From: an uncultured Thiohalocapsa sp.
GTDB taxonomy: Bacteria; Pseudomonadota; Gammaproteobacteria; Chromatiales; Chromatiaceae
DNA: 64,000 bases
Assembly (NCBI RefSeq): GCF_913063425.1
Contig: NZ_CAJXYK010000003.1
Span: 124,001-188,000, forward strand
Direction: 5' to 3'
The translations under genes and the position numbers were made by a program. The notes under the pieces were generated by a model, which was not told where the DNA came from, made no database searches, and was given only the letters and a program-made list of their open reading frames with translations. Position 1 is the first letter of the stretch; every line of letters starts with the position of its first letter. This document shows, in pieces, positions 55,330 through 64,000 of the stretch.

Positions 55330-56792
55330 GCCCGAATGTAGTCGTAGATGTCGAGGTAGTGCTGCCCCGGGCCGTTCCAAGAGCGGTCCTGGCGCATACC
55401 GTTGACCCGCAGCTGGCGGAAATACTCCGGGAAGCGCTTCCACAGCCCGATGGCGCGCCCCAGCGCCGACTCCAGTCCGGCATAGGTGTAGTCGTCGAAG
55501 ACATAGCCGTTGCGCTCCTCGAACGGCCGGTCCGAGTAGTTGGCATCGAACACCGTGTCCGCGAGGCCGCCGACGCGCCGGGCGATGGGCACGCAGCCGT
55601 ATTTCATCGCGATCATCTGCGTCAGCCCGCAGGGCTCGTAGACGCTCGGGATCAGCATCATGTCGGCACCGGCGTAGATGAGGTGCGCCAGGTCCTCGTC
55701 GTAGCCGAGCTCGAGGTGGCAGTCAGGGCTCGCGTCCATCTCGTGCTTGATGCGCCAGAAGTCCGCGCTCACGTCCGGTGACGGTGCGCTGCCGAGCAGC
55801 ACGAACTGGCAGCCCTGCTCCAGCGCGTAGTAGATGCCGTGGCGGATCAGCTCAACGCCCTTTTGCCTGTCCAGCCGGCTCACCACTGCGACGATGGGCT
55901 TGAAGACGTCGCCGAGGCCCGTGCGGGCGCGCAGGGCCGCCTTGCACTTGGCCTTTTCGGGCAGGCTGTCCGGCCCGTAGTTGACCGGCAGGTGGGTGTC
56001 GAGCTCCGGGTTCCAGGTGTTGTAGTCGATGCCGTTCAGCACGCCGCCGAACTTGCGGTCGTGGGTCTGCAAGACGCCCTGAAGGCCCATGCCCTGCTCC
56101 GTGTGCTGGATCTCCCAGGCATAGCGCGGCGACACCGTGGTGACGAAGTTGGAGAAGACGATGCCGCCCTTCATCAGGTTCACCGCACCCGGGTTGCCCG
56201 GGTCCTGCAGGCGCTCCGGTGTCATGAGGCGGCCGGCGTCCAGGCCGTTCATGTGCAGCACGTGCGCACCGGTCCAGCCCTGGTGGCCCATGTTGTGCAG
56301 CGAGTAGCAGACGCGGATCTGGTCCATGCCGAGCCCGGCGTAGATCTCGTACAGCAGCACCGGCATCAACCCGGTGTGCCAGTCGTTGCAGTGGATGATG
56401 TCCGGGCGCTTGCCGGACTTGTACAGGAGCTCCATCGCCGCCCGCGAGAAGAAGGCGAAGCGGTCCGCGTCGTCGGCGTCGCCGTAGATCTTGCCGCGGT
56501 TGAAGAAGCCGTGCTCGGAGTGGGCGTCGATGAAAAAGCACTTGAGCCCGTCCACCTCGCCGCACTCGACGTCGCAATGGATGGCCTTGTCGTAGAAGGG
56601 CACCCAGAGGTCGGTGTGGCACTTGTGCAGGTCCTGGATACGGTCGAAGCGCAGGCTGTCGTACTTCGGCAGCACGATCTCCACGGCATTGCCGCGGATG
56701 GACAGCTCGCGGCCCAGCCCGTGGATGAAATCACCGAGCCCACCGGCCTTGGCGACGGGAGCACACTCGGGGCTGGCCATGACGATGAACAT
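55326..56792 (-). CDS. glgA: Glycogen synthase
   Basis: The 488-residue GT5 enzyme transfers glucose from ADP-glucose (bacterial type) to glycogen. The ADP-glucose-binding loop is KAGGLGD at residues 15-21 (KxGGL), then DIIHCNDWHTGLMPVLLYE, VVSRLDRQKGVELI and the catalytic/C-terminal motif SVYEPCGLTQMIAMKYGCVP. The ATG at 56792 has aagga 7 bp upstream; a GTG 21 bp further 5' is less likely. It belongs to the glycogen group with the DUF4912 gene upstream and glgX beyond, and its stop overlaps the probable pabB start. Confidence 0.93.
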   Translation of the reverse strand: MFIVMASPECAPVAKAGGLGDFIHGLGRELSIRGNAVEIVLPKYDSLRFDRIQDLHKCHTDLWVPFYDKAIHCDVECGEVDGLKCFFIDAHSEHGFFNRGKIYGDADDADRFAFFSRAAMELLYKSGKRPDIIHCNDWHTGLMPVLLYEIYAGLGMDQIRVCYSLHNMGHQGWTGAHVLHMNGLDAGRLMTPERLQDPGNPGAVNLMKGGIVFSNFVTTVSPRYAWEIQHTEQGMGLQGVLQTHDRKFGGVLNGIDYNTWNPELDTHLPVNYGPDSLPEKAKCKAALRARTGLGDVFKPIVAVVSRLDRQKGVELIRHGIYYALEQGCQFVLLGSAPSPDVSADFWRIKHEMDASPDCHLELGYDEDLAHLIYAGADMMLIPSVYEPCGLTQMIAMKYGCVPIARRVGGLADTVFDANYSDRPFEERNGYVFDDYTYAGLESALGRAIGLWKRFPEYFRQLRVNGMRQDRSWNGPGQHYLDIYDYIRA

Positions 56793-56970
56793 AGGGCGAT
56801 CCTTGGCTGGCACCGACGCCGGGCGGCCGGCTCGCGGCGCGGAGCGCTCGGGTGTCCACGGCGGAGCCCGGCGGGTACAGCGGCGGGCGGGGTTGGCGGG
56901 TGATCAGGGGCGGATTATACGCGCCGCAGCGGGTTGCCTGCCGGCGGGTGCGGCGGGGCTCGTGCGCGAC

Positions 56971-58200
56971 TCAGGTCATCCCGTCGTCGCGCGGCGCCAC
57001 CGGCAGCTGCGGCAGCGCCGCCAGCAGGCGCATGATGACCTGATGGTCGCCGATGGGGATGTGCAGCACGAAGCGCCCGCCCGGGCCGACCCGGTAGGGA
57101 TGGCCGCCCAGGTCCAGCAGGGTATTCGGGGGCGCGGTGCCGTGCACCACCAGCTCCGCGGCGAGCGTGGCCCCGTCCACCTGCGGGCGTAACGGTCCAC
57201 TGCCCGCCACGGGCTCAGCCGGTGCCGCTGTGGGCGGTGCCGTCGCCTGCGGTGGCGGGCGTGGCGTGAGCCTTGGAACCACCCCGCCGGGCGGCGGCTC
57301 CGGCCCGCGCAGGGTCCCCGGCAGCCCGGCCCCCGGGCCCGGCAGCTGCGTGACCGGCGCGGCGCGGCCGAGGCTCGGGTCGCTGCCTGAGCGCAGGGCC
57401 GGGTTGTCGGCCGCAGCGCGGTGGGGCGCCCGTGCCTCCGCCGCGGCAGGCTCGGTGACGCCGACACCAGCGTCCGGCTCCGGCTCCGGCTGCGTGGCGG
57501 GTGCCTGTGATGCTGCGCGTGCCCGCGCCGACAGCGGCGGCTCCACCAGCGGGAATTCGGGCGCCAGGGGCAGCGGCGGTGGCGCAGCCTCATCACCGTC
57601 ACCTGCTGCTGCATCCTCGGAGAATGCGGCGGAGGATGCGGCGGCGGATGAGCCGTCGGATGAGCCGGCGGGGGCGGGCGCTGCTGCCGCGGTGGCCTCG
57701 GGCGGCGTCGGCGACCGGCCGGGCTTCAGGAAGCGCGCGCCGACGGGCGCCGCCGCCGGCAGGCCATTGGAGCGGGCGATCAGCAGCCAGCCGCCGTCGT
57801 CGCCGGCGAGGCCGATCTCCGCCTGGAGCAGGCCGACGGCATTGCCGCCGGCGTAGTGGGCGTGGCCGTCCTCGGCATCGGCGTCGGCACCCAGGTCAGC
57901 ATCGGCCATGAGCTGGTCGTCGCCATGGCTGCCGACACGATGCAGCCGCAGCACCGGGTGCGCCGGGTGGTTGCCGAAGCCCGCGCGCGCATGGGCGATG
58001 TCCGCCGGATCGATATGCCAGCGCAGATCCACCGCGCCGTCCTCGGTCTGGTAGAGCACCAGATGGGTGCCGACGGCCGTGTCCGGAAACTCGCCGCCGG
58101 CGTCGCTGGCGGGGGCGGCCAGGGTCGGGTCCGATGGCAACTGCGTCGCTGTTGCGGACGGGTTGTTGGCGCTGTGGTCAGTGCTCACGGCGGCGTCCAC
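56971..58200 (-). CDS. DUF4912-domain protein of the glycogen gene group
   Basis: The 409-residue protein has an N-terminal DUF4912-like region (THLVLYQTEDGAVDLRWHID, then PVLRLHRVGS and GGWLLIARSN). A disordered middle of about 170 residues rich in Pro, Ala and Glu follows. A C-terminal beta domain reads AELVVHGTAPPNTLLDLGGH, then PYRVGPGGRFVLHIPIGDHQ. DUF4912 proteins are often found beside glycogen and GH57 genes; their biochemical role is not known. It is 178 bp upstream of glgA on the same strand. Confidence 0.7.
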   Translation of the reverse strand: MDAAVSTDHSANNPSATATQLPSDPTLAAPASDAGGEFPDTAVGTHLVLYQTEDGAVDLRWHIDPADIAHARAGFGNHPAHPVLRLHRVGSHGDDQLMADADLGADADAEDGHAHYAGGNAVGLLQAEIGLAGDDGGWLLIARSNGLPAAAPVGARFLKPGRSPTPPEATAAAAPAPAGSSDGSSAAASSAAFSEDAAAGDGDEAAPPPLPLAPEFPLVEPPLSARARAASQAPATQPEPEPDAGVGVTEPAAAEARAPHRAAADNPALRSGSDPSLGRAAPVTQLPGPGAGLPGTLRGPEPPPGGVVPRLTPRPPPQATAPPTAAPAEPVAGSGPLRPQVDGATLAAELVVHGTAPPNTLLDLGGHPYRVGPGGRFVLHIPIGDHQVIMRLLAALPQLPVAPRDDGMT

Positions 58201-58227
58201 TGCGACATGGAGAACGACCGCCCACGA

Positions 58228-58527
58228 TCAGCGTCGGCTCCCTGGTACCTGCTTCGGTACCTGCTGCGACGTGCGCCTGCCACCCGTCTCACCCTTGCTC
58301 GGTGCCGAGTCCCTGACTGCCACTTCGGCTGCGTCGTGCCGCGCTGCCCCAGCCGCTTGCCGGCCGGCTATGAGCGCCGCGGCAGGGGCCGGCTGGGCCA
58401 TGCCCGGGGCGGCCCCGCCTGCCTGTGTGGCGCCGATGGGGGCCTCGGCGCCGATCAGCAGGGCCGGGTTGCCCGGTGGCTGGTGCCGATGCAGGCCGAG
58501 GGCGTGGGAGATGTTGGTGTTGAGCAT
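58228..58527 (-). pseudogene. Possible 5' remnant of a GH57-like gene
   Basis: From the ATG at 58527 the frame reads NISHALGLHRHQPPGNPALL, close to the opening strand of GH57-type glucan enzymes ('HALVLHMHQPPGN'). After about 30 residues similarity is lost and the frame becomes Ala/Gly-rich. A full GH57 gene would be about 500 residues or more. The position beside DUF4912, glgA and glgX fits such a gene. The match is short, so this is tentative. Confidence 0.35.
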
Positions 58528-58743
58528 CGGTGCAGCGGATCGCGGGGATCAAGCCGGGAATTGTGCCCGATGCAACGGGGTATTGGCGAGTTTGCCGGCG
58601 TCCTGAGCCGACCCGGGCGCACTGTCACGTGCCCGCTGTGTGCGCATCCGGATCTGCTGACACCTGCCGGCAGGCGGCTCGCGGGACCTTGCTGCATGCG
58701 GGTGCTCGTTGGGGCGCCTGCGCCCGGCTTGGCGAGCCTGCGC

Positions 58744-60855
58744 TCAGCGCCGCGTGCTGCCGGGTCCGGTCAGCAGCCGCGAGCTGTCCGCTGGCTGCGC
58801 GGCAGCACCTTCCAGCACCAGCACGCTGTGGGCGCCGAGCCGCCAGCGCCGCGCACCGATGGTGCGCTGGTCCGCGGGAGCGATCAGGTCCCGCGGCGGG
58901 GCCGCGCCCGTGTCCACGGCAATGGCCCACTGCCGCTCGCCCGGGGGCTCGGGCAGGAGGCAGGTCCGCGCCCTGGGGCCGAAGTTCATCAGCACGTGCA
59001 GCGGCGGCTCGTCTGCGGTGCGGCCCCGCAGCGTGAAGGCCAGCTCCCGGCACTTGGCGTCGTCCCAGCCGGGCGGGCCGCCGTCGAGTGCTTGCCAGCG
59101 CACGTCGTCGTGCCCCAGGAAGTGGCGGCGGCGCAGGCTGCGGTGGCGCTTGCGAAGCGCAATGAGACCGGCGGTGAACCGCACCATGTCCGCGTTCTGC
59201 GTGGCCAGGGACCAGTCCAGCCAGCCGGTGGGGTTGTCCTGGCACCAGGTGTTGTTGTTGCCATCGGCGGTGCGCAGCAGCTCGTCCCCCGCCGTCAGCA
59301 TCGGAATGCCCTGGCTCAGCATCAGGATGGTCAGGAAATTCCTGGCCTGGCGGCGACGCAGGGCAAGGATCACCGCGTCGTCCGTGTCGCCTTCGGCGCC
59401 GCAGTTCCAGCTCAGGTTGTGGTCGCAGCCGTCGCGATTGCCCTCCCGGTTGGCTTCATTGTGCTTGCGCTCACAGCTCACCAGGTCCGCCAGCGTGAAG
59501 CCGTCGTGACAGGTGACGAAATTGATGCTGTTGATGGGGTGGCGCAGATTGCCCTGGTAGAGGTCGCTGCTGCCGGCGATGCGCGTCGCCAGCTCCGCCA
59601 CCTGGCCCGGGTCGCCGCGCACGGCAGCGCGCAGGTTGTCGCGGTAGCGGCCGTTCCATTCCATCCAGCGGTAGCCCGGGAAGCTGCCCACGTGATAGAG
59701 GCCCGCGGCGTCCCAGGCCTCGGCGATGATCTTGGTGCCCGCGAGCACGTCCGAGAGCTCGATCCCCCAGAGCACCGGCGGGTGCTCCATGGGCACGCCA
59801 TGGGCATCCCGCGCCAGGGCGCTGGCCAGGTCGAAGCGGAAGCCGTCCACGTGCATCTCCCGCACCCAGTACTCCAGGCAGTCGATGATGTATCGCGCGA
59901 CGAAGGGATGATTGGCATTGACCGTGTTGCCGCAGCCGGTGAAGTCCAGGTAACGGCTGCGGTCGGCGGCGTCCAGCATGTAGAAGGTCTCGTTGCCGAG
60001 GCCCTTGAAGTGGATGGCCGGGCCGCCCTGGCCGCCCTCGGCGGTGTGGTTGAACACCACGTCCAGCAGCACGCCGATGCCGGCGCGGTGCAGGGCCTTG
60101 ACCATGTCCCGGAATTCGCGCCGATGCTCCGTGGGCTCGCCGGTGCAGAAGCCCGGATGCGGCGCAAAGAACCCATGGGTGCTGTAGCCCCAGAAATTGG
60201 TGAGCCCGGCCGCGCCGGTGGCCGGCGGCACGTCCTGGGGGTCGAAGGCCATCACCGGCATCAGCTCCACGTGGGTGATGCCGAGGCGCTGCAAGTGATC
60301 GATCTTCTCCACCACGCCCTTGAAGCTGCCGGGGTGCGCCACGCCGGCGCTCGGATGCCGTGTGAAGCCGCCCACGTGCAGCTCGTAGATCACCATGTCC
60401 TGCGAGGGCATGGGCAGCGGCGCATCGCCCTCCCAGTCGTAGGGGTCCGCCAGCACCACGCCGCGGATGCTGTCGCCCGGCTTGGGGCCCTGTCCACAGC
60501 GCTTCGCACGGTCCCAGTGACTCACGTCCAGCGCCCGCGCCCAGGGGTCCAGCAGCTCCGCCCGCGGGTCGTACAGCCAGCCGTGGCCCTGGGGGTCCCA
60601 GGGCCCGTCCAGGCGCCAGGTGTAGCGGGTGCCGGGCGGCAGGTCGACCACCTCCACATGCCAGCTGAAGAAGCTGCGGTTCGCCACCGGGTCCAGCGCG
60701 ACGACCTGGAAGGGCGCGTCGGCATCCGGCGCATACAGCAGCAGCGTCGCGCCGGTGGCATGCCGGCTGTAGAGCGAAAAGTTGATGCCCTTGTCGCTGA
60801 TGCTCGCCCCGGGCGGATAGCGGCGGCCCGGGCGGACGGGGTAGGTCTGGGTCAT
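58744..60855 (-). CDS. glgX: Glycogen debranching enzyme, GH13
   Basis: The 703-residue enzyme hydrolyses alpha-1,6 branch links after phosphorylase trimming. An N-terminal CBM48-like domain (GASISDKGINFSLYSRHATG, then WHVEVVDLPPGTRYTWRLDG) precedes the GH13 barrel. Barrel motifs: DVVFNHTAEGG, nucleophile in DGFRFDLASAL, acid/base in IIAEAWDAAG and the third acid in NFVTCHDGFTLADLV. EFRDMVKALH and NNTWCQDNP are GlgX-like. The frame is open far upstream (to 62424), but similarity starts at ATG 60855. The C-terminus ends shortly after a typical domain of the family. It lies next to the MFS transporter with a repeat between. Confidence 0.93.
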   Translation of the reverse strand: MTQTYPVRPGRRYPPGASISDKGINFSLYSRHATGATLLLYAPDADAPFQVVALDPVANRSFFSWHVEVVDLPPGTRYTWRLDGPWDPQGHGWLYDPRAELLDPWARALDVSHWDRAKRCGQGPKPGDSIRGVVLADPYDWEGDAPLPMPSQDMVIYELHVGGFTRHPSAGVAHPGSFKGVVEKIDHLQRLGITHVELMPVMAFDPQDVPPATGAAGLTNFWGYSTHGFFAPHPGFCTGEPTEHRREFRDMVKALHRAGIGVLLDVVFNHTAEGGQGGPAIHFKGLGNETFYMLDAADRSRYLDFTGCGNTVNANHPFVARYIIDCLEYWVREMHVDGFRFDLASALARDAHGVPMEHPPVLWGIELSDVLAGTKIIAEAWDAAGLYHVGSFPGYRWMEWNGRYRDNLRAAVRGDPGQVAELATRIAGSSDLYQGNLRHPINSINFVTCHDGFTLADLVSCERKHNEANREGNRDGCDHNLSWNCGAEGDTDDAVILALRRRQARNFLTILMLSQGIPMLTAGDELLRTADGNNNTWCQDNPTGWLDWSLATQNADMVRFTAGLIALRKRHRSLRRRHFLGHDDVRWQALDGGPPGWDDAKCRELAFTLRGRTADEPPLHVLMNFGPRARTCLLPEPPGERQWAIAVDTGAAPPRDLIAPADQRTIGARRWRLGAHSVLVLEGAAAQPADSSRLLTGPGSTRR

Positions 60856-60982
60856 GGCGGCGAAGGGGGCTCGGCTTGGAGACGACTGCGCCCCGCCGAG
60901 CAGGGCGGCGCCGCGGCAAGCAACGCAGCGCGCCGTGCATTCTAGCGGACGAAAGCGCCGTTGCTGATGCCCGTGATCTTCG

Positions 60983-61055
60983 GAAGCCGAAGCCGAAGCC
61001 GAAGCCGAAGCCGAAGCCGAAGCCGAAGCCGAAGCCGAAGCTGAAGCCGAAGCCG
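60983..61055. repeat. Hexanucleotide repeat (gaagcc)12
   Basis: About twelve copies of a 6-bp unit, one with a single change (gaagct), lie upstream of glgX. Such length-variable tracts can alter expression by slippage. Confidence 0.9.
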
Positions 61056-61100
61056 GTAATGCAGGGCGGGGCTGTGGGCAGCACAGCATGAGCCTCGCCA

Positions 61101-62288
61101 TCAGTGGCGCCCGCCCCGATCCACCCGCAACGCCGCGATAAAGCCCAGCCCCCCGAGTCCGGACGCCACCGCAAAGGTGACCAGCGCCCCGGCCTGGGAC
61201 CACAGCGACCCGGCGATCAGGCTGCCCATGGCGCCGCCGACGCCGAAGCTGACGCTGTTGTAGAGCGCCTGGCCGCGGCCCTGGGTGGGTCCCGGAAAGT
61301 AGTGATGCGCCAGGTGGATGGCGGCGGCGTGGAAGGCGCCGAAGGTGGCGGCGTGCAGGCTCTGCGCGAGGAGCTGCACGGCGATGATGTCCACGAAGGC
61401 ACCGATCAGCAGCCAGCGCAGCACCGCCAGCGCCAGGCTCGCCAGCAGCAGCCGGCGGGCACCGAACCGCGTGAGCAGCCGGTGCATGTTGATGAACACC
61501 AGCACCTCGATGGCCACACCCAGCGCCCAGAGCGCACCGACGGCGGCATCGCTGTAGCCGTTGGCCTCCAGGTGGATGGAATAAAACGCGTAGTAGGCGC
61601 CGTGGCTCGCCTGCATCAAGAGGCAGGCGGCGAGGAAGGCCAGGATCTCCGGGCGCGCCAACAGGCGGCGCAATGACAGGTGCGCGTGCTCGGCCGGCGC
61701 CTGATCGCGGTCCGGGATCACCAGGCAGCTCGCCCAGACGCCGATGAAGAGCACCAGCACCGCCAGCGGCACCACGCCGCTGCCGGCCCATTCCTGCCAC
61801 CAGCCGAGCAGCAGCACCGTGACGATGAAGCCGACGCTGCCCCAGACGCGCACACTGGCATAGCGGCTCGCCCGCGCGCCGAGGTGGTTGAAGGTGACCG
61901 CCTCCATCAGCGGCAACGGCGCGTTCCAGAAGAAGCTGAAGGCCGCCATCACCAGGGCCATGGTCCAGAAGCCATCGGCCCAGAACACCGGCACCAGGCC
62001 CAGCACCGCGAGCAGCGCACCGAGCCGCACGCTCGGCATGCGCTCGCCGGCGCGGTCCGCGAGCCAGCCCCAGACATTGGGCGCCACGATCTTGGTTCCC
62101 ATGAGGATCGCCATCAGCGCGCCGATGGCGGCGGGTGCGAAGCCGCGCTCCAGCAGGTACGGCCCCCAGTAGGGCACCAAGGCCCCCAGGGCTGCAAAGT
62201 GGAAGAAGTAGAAGCTGGAGAGCCGCGTGTAGGGCATACCAAGACTCGGCTGGAGCGGCGCTGTCGCCGCCGGCTGCCGGTCCGTCAC
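61101..62288 (-). CDS. MFS transporter, PPP/LacY-like family
   Basis: The 395-residue protein has 12 predicted membrane helices (LSSFYFFHFAALGALVPYWG, then YLLERGFAPAAIGALMAILM; later HAATFGAFHAAAIHLAHHYF and ALYNSVSFGVGGAMGSLIAG). It resembles the HcaT-type group of the major facilitator superfamily, which are proton-coupled symporters. The substrate is unknown. The ATG at 62288 or an in-frame ATG at residue 18 could be the start. Confidence 0.82.
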   Translation of the reverse strand: MTDRQPAATAPLQPSLGMPYTRLSSFYFFHFAALGALVPYWGPYLLERGFAPAAIGALMAILMGTKIVAPNVWGWLADRAGERMPSVRLGALLAVLGLVPVFWADGFWTMALVMAAFSFFWNAPLPLMEAVTFNHLGARASRYASVRVWGSVGFIVTVLLLGWWQEWAGSGVVPLAVLVLFIGVWASCLVIPDRDQAPAEHAHLSLRRLLARPEILAFLAACLLMQASHGAYYAFYSIHLEANGYSDAAVGALWALGVAIEVLVFINMHRLLTRFGARRLLLASLALAVLRWLLIGAFVDIIAVQLLAQSLHAATFGAFHAAAIHLAHHYFPGPTQGRGQALYNSVSFGVGGAMGSLIAGSLWSQAGALVTFAVASGLGGLGFIAALRVDRGGRH

Positions 62289-62391
62289 GAGGGCAGCCCC
62301 GACGCCTGGCGCGAGCGGTCATGCGCACGGCAGGCAAGCGGCCACCGCGACCAACGCGGCAGGTTACCGGATCTACGTCCTGCACAAAAAA

Positions 62392-62674
62392 CGGTGACGG
62401 TATATTCAATCCTTGGTCGAGCACACACCGCGTACCAGAGGAGAATCACGCAGCAATTCACCAGAGCGGCGCTTGGACCGAGCCCCATCCATTGCGAGCA
62501 AGAACGTTCAACAGTTAACGATACCTTCCCTGCAATCGTGTTGCGCCCGTTGCCCGTTGCCCGTTGCCCGTTGCCCGTTGCCCGTTGCCCGTTGCCCGTT
62601 GTGGGAATGGCGTCGCCGGCCGCGCGTCCCGAGAGCAATTCAATATACCGTCCCCGTTATTGTCCCCGTTATTG
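62392..62674. repeat. Inverted dispersed repeats flanking a (cccgttg)8 array
   Basis: The left copy (62392-62418, acggtgacggtatattcaat) and the right copy (62638-62674, attcaatataccgtccccgt) are inverted relative to each other and match the repeats at 16191-16275. Between them lies a heptamer array (62546-62601, eight copies of cccgttg). The unit looks like a small bracketed REP-type element. The 432-bp gap between the MFS and aroC genes holds no gene. Confidence 0.65.
62546..62601. repeat. Heptanucleotide tandem repeat (cccgttg)8
   Basis: Eight exact head-to-tail copies of a 7-bp unit, the longest heptamer array in the window. Confidence 0.9.
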
Positions 62675-62715
62675 GGCTCCGTGATGGTCACGTGGTCGGG
62701 AGGCGAAGCTGGGGG

Positions 62716-63831
62716 CTAGCCCTGGCCCGCTGGGATCGGCGCGAGGGGCGGCGTGACCTGGGCGTTCTGGCCGCGGTGGCGGAGCAGGTGGTCGGCCAGC
62801 ACGATGGCGAGCATGGCCTCGGCGATGGGTGTGGCGCGGATGCCGACGCAGGGGTCGTGGCGGCCGGTGGTGACGACTTCGGTGGCCTGGCCTTCCAGGC
62901 TCACGGTGCGCCCGGGCAGGCGGATGCTGCTGGTGGCCTTCAGCGCCAGGCGGGCCACGATGTGCTGGCCGGTGGAAATGCCGCCGAGCACGCCGCCGGC
63001 GTTGTTGGACAGGAAGCCGTCGGGGGTGATCTCGTCGCGGTGCTCGGTGCCCTTCTGGGCCACGGCCGCGAAGCCGGCGCCGATCTCCACACCCTTGACG
63101 GCGTTGATGCCCATGAGCGCATGCGCGATGTCCGCGTCCAGGCGATCGAAGACGGGCTCGCCCAGGCCCGGCGGCAGGCCTTCGGCCACGACGGTGACCT
63201 CGGCGCCGATGGAGTCGCCGGACTTGCGCAGTGCGTCCATGTAGTCTTCGAGCGCCGGCACGCGGGCGGCGTCGGGGCAGAAAAAGGGGTTCTTATCGAC
63301 CTGCGCCCAGTCGAAGCCGGCGGCGCCGGGGGTGCTGGTGGCGATGGGGCCGAGCCGCGACAGGAAGCCGCGCACCCGCACGCCGGCGAGCTCACGCAGG
63401 CAGACCTTGGCGATGCCGCCGGCGGCCACGCGGATGGCGGTCTCCCGCGCCGATGAGCGCCCGCCGCCGCGGTAGTCGCGGAAGCCGTACTTCATGGTGT
63501 AGGTGTAGTCCGCGTGGCCCGGGCGGAACCTGGCGGCGATCTCGGAGTAGTCCTTGGAGCGCTGGTCCTGGTTCTCGATGAGCAGCCCGATGGGCGCCCC
63601 GGTGGTGCGGCCCTCGAAGACGCCGGAGAGGATGCGCACCTGATCCGGCTCGCGGCGCTGGGTGGTGTGCCGCGACTGACCCGGCCGGCGCCGGTCGAGG
63701 TCGTGCTGGAGATCGGCCTCCGACAGCGGCAGACCCGGCGGGCAGCCGTCGAGGATGCCGCCGATGGCCGGGCCATGACTCTCACCGAAGCTGGTGAGGA
63801 CGAAGGATTTGCCAATGGAGTTGCCTGACAT
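62716..63831 (-). CDS. aroC: Chorismate synthase
   Basis: The 371-residue FMN-dependent lyase makes chorismate from EPSP, the last shared step of aromatic amino acid, folate and quinone synthesis. Diagnostic motifs: [20 protein letters not shown], then [70 protein letters not shown]. It is the enzyme upstream of menF and pabB in this window. Length is normal and it is monocistronic. Confidence 0.97.
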   Translation of the reverse strand: MSGNSIGKSFVLTSFGESHGPAIGGILDGCPPGLPLSEADLQHDLDRRRPGQSRHTTQRREPDQVRILSGVFEGRTTGAPIGLLIENQDQRSKDYSEIAARFRPGHADYTYTMKYGFRDYRGGGRSSARETAIRVAAGGIAKVCLRELAGVRVRGFLSRLGPIATSTPGAAGFDWAQVDKNPFFCPDAARVPALEDYMDALRKSGDSIGAEVTVVAEGLPPGLGEPVFDRLDADIAHALMGINAVKGVEIGAGFAAVAQKGTEHRDEITPDGFLSNNAGGVLGGISTGQHIVARLALKATSSIRLPGRTVSLEGQATEVVTTGRHDPCVGIRATPIAEAMLAIVLADHLLRHRGQNAQVTPPLAPIPAGQG

Positions 63832-63890
63832 GCGGGCGGCTGCTTATAGCGCGGGCGGGCTGTTTGTTGGGAGCGGGGCCGGTGATCGAG

Positions 63891-63930
63891 TGCTGGGGGC
63901 TGGGGGCTGGGGGCTGGGGGTTGGGGGCTT
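63891..63930. repeat. Heptanucleotide tandem repeat (gctgggg)n
   Basis: Five to six near-exact copies of a 7-bp unit lie upstream of aroC, closely similar to the array at 206-238. Confidence 0.85.
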
Positions 63931-64000
63931 GGAGCTGGGGATACCGGACCCGCGCGCCGCGCGCTGAGCAACCGCAGCTGCCTCCGCCCTCCGCGCTCAG

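Noticed and set aside
60856-62424. A continuous frame extending glgX to a 1226-residue protein
   Set aside because: The upstream part is the shadow of the MFS gene read in another frame plus the (gaagcc)n repeat; GH13 similarity starts at 60855.

Overview
The window is high-GC DNA with tight gene packing, and it reads as the chromosome of a gammaproteobacterium, most likely a purple sulfur bacterium of the Chromatiales (Chromatiaceae or Ectothiorhodospiraceae). The main evidence lies at 46.5-53.6 kb: a periplasmic c-type cytochrome, SoxY, SoxZ, a Tat-exported high-potential iron-sulfur protein (HiPIP), and a tetraheme protein of the photosynthetic reaction-centre cytochrome c (PufC) family. 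Menaquinone genes (menF, menD), a K+-dependent-type membrane pyrophosphatase, two carotenoid oxygenases and a DsrE-like protein fit that picture. The core reaction-centre genes pufL and pufM are not in the window, so phototrophy is inferred rather than shown.

Layout. 0-5.1 kb: edge of a membrane protein, two carotenoid oxygenases flanking a YajD-type HNH protein, and a DUF433/DUF5615 toxin-antitoxin pair whose toxin is frameshifted. 5.1-7.8 kb (minus strand): acetyltransferase, glycosyltransferase-like protein, cupin, rpsT. 8.2-12 kb: cytochrome bd-type oxidase (cydAB), exported DsrE-like protein, unknown protein. 12-14.1 kb: a decayed island with a broken MazEF-like pair, an adhesin-like fragment and one apparently intact toxin-antitoxin-like pair. 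14.1-22 kb (minus strand): propionyl/acetyl-CoA synthetase, membrane protein, exported aldo/keto reductase, rapA, remnant of a royal-jelly-type protein, diheme cytochrome c. 22.3-33.6 kb (plus strand): SOUL protein, alpha/beta hydrolase, menF, menD, unknown protein, hppA, topB. 33.9-41 kb: two MNT nucleotidyltransferases each beside a broken HEPN partner, an SLC13 permease, a globin, and feoA-feoB with a Fur-like site. 41.3-44.2 kb: ileS. 44.2-45.4 kb: a 182-bp palindromic element and an AT-richer stretch without a clear gene. 45.4-53.6 kb: the metallophosphoesterase, cytochrome, Sox, HiPIP and tetraheme region. 53.8-60.9 kb (minus strand): pabB, glgA, a DUF4912 protein and glgX (glycogen metabolism). 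61.1-63.8 kb (minus strand): MFS transporter and aroC.

The most unusual gene is at 49396-53604. A lipoprotein-like tetraheme PufC-family domain is continued by an Ala-rich linker, a coiled coil built of about nine repeats, and a C-terminal OmpA-type peptidoglycan-binding domain. It lies directly downstream of HiPIP and SoxYZ, with an FNR/FixK-type palindrome ahead of it. That suggests a cell-wall-tethered electron-transfer protein linked to sulfur-compound oxidation.

Two further themes run through the window. At least four toxin-antitoxin-type loci have lost or frameshifted the toxin (or presumed toxin) partner. Short tandem repeats, mostly with a 7-bp unit, sit in many intergenic regions, along with several families of palindromic dispersed repeats.
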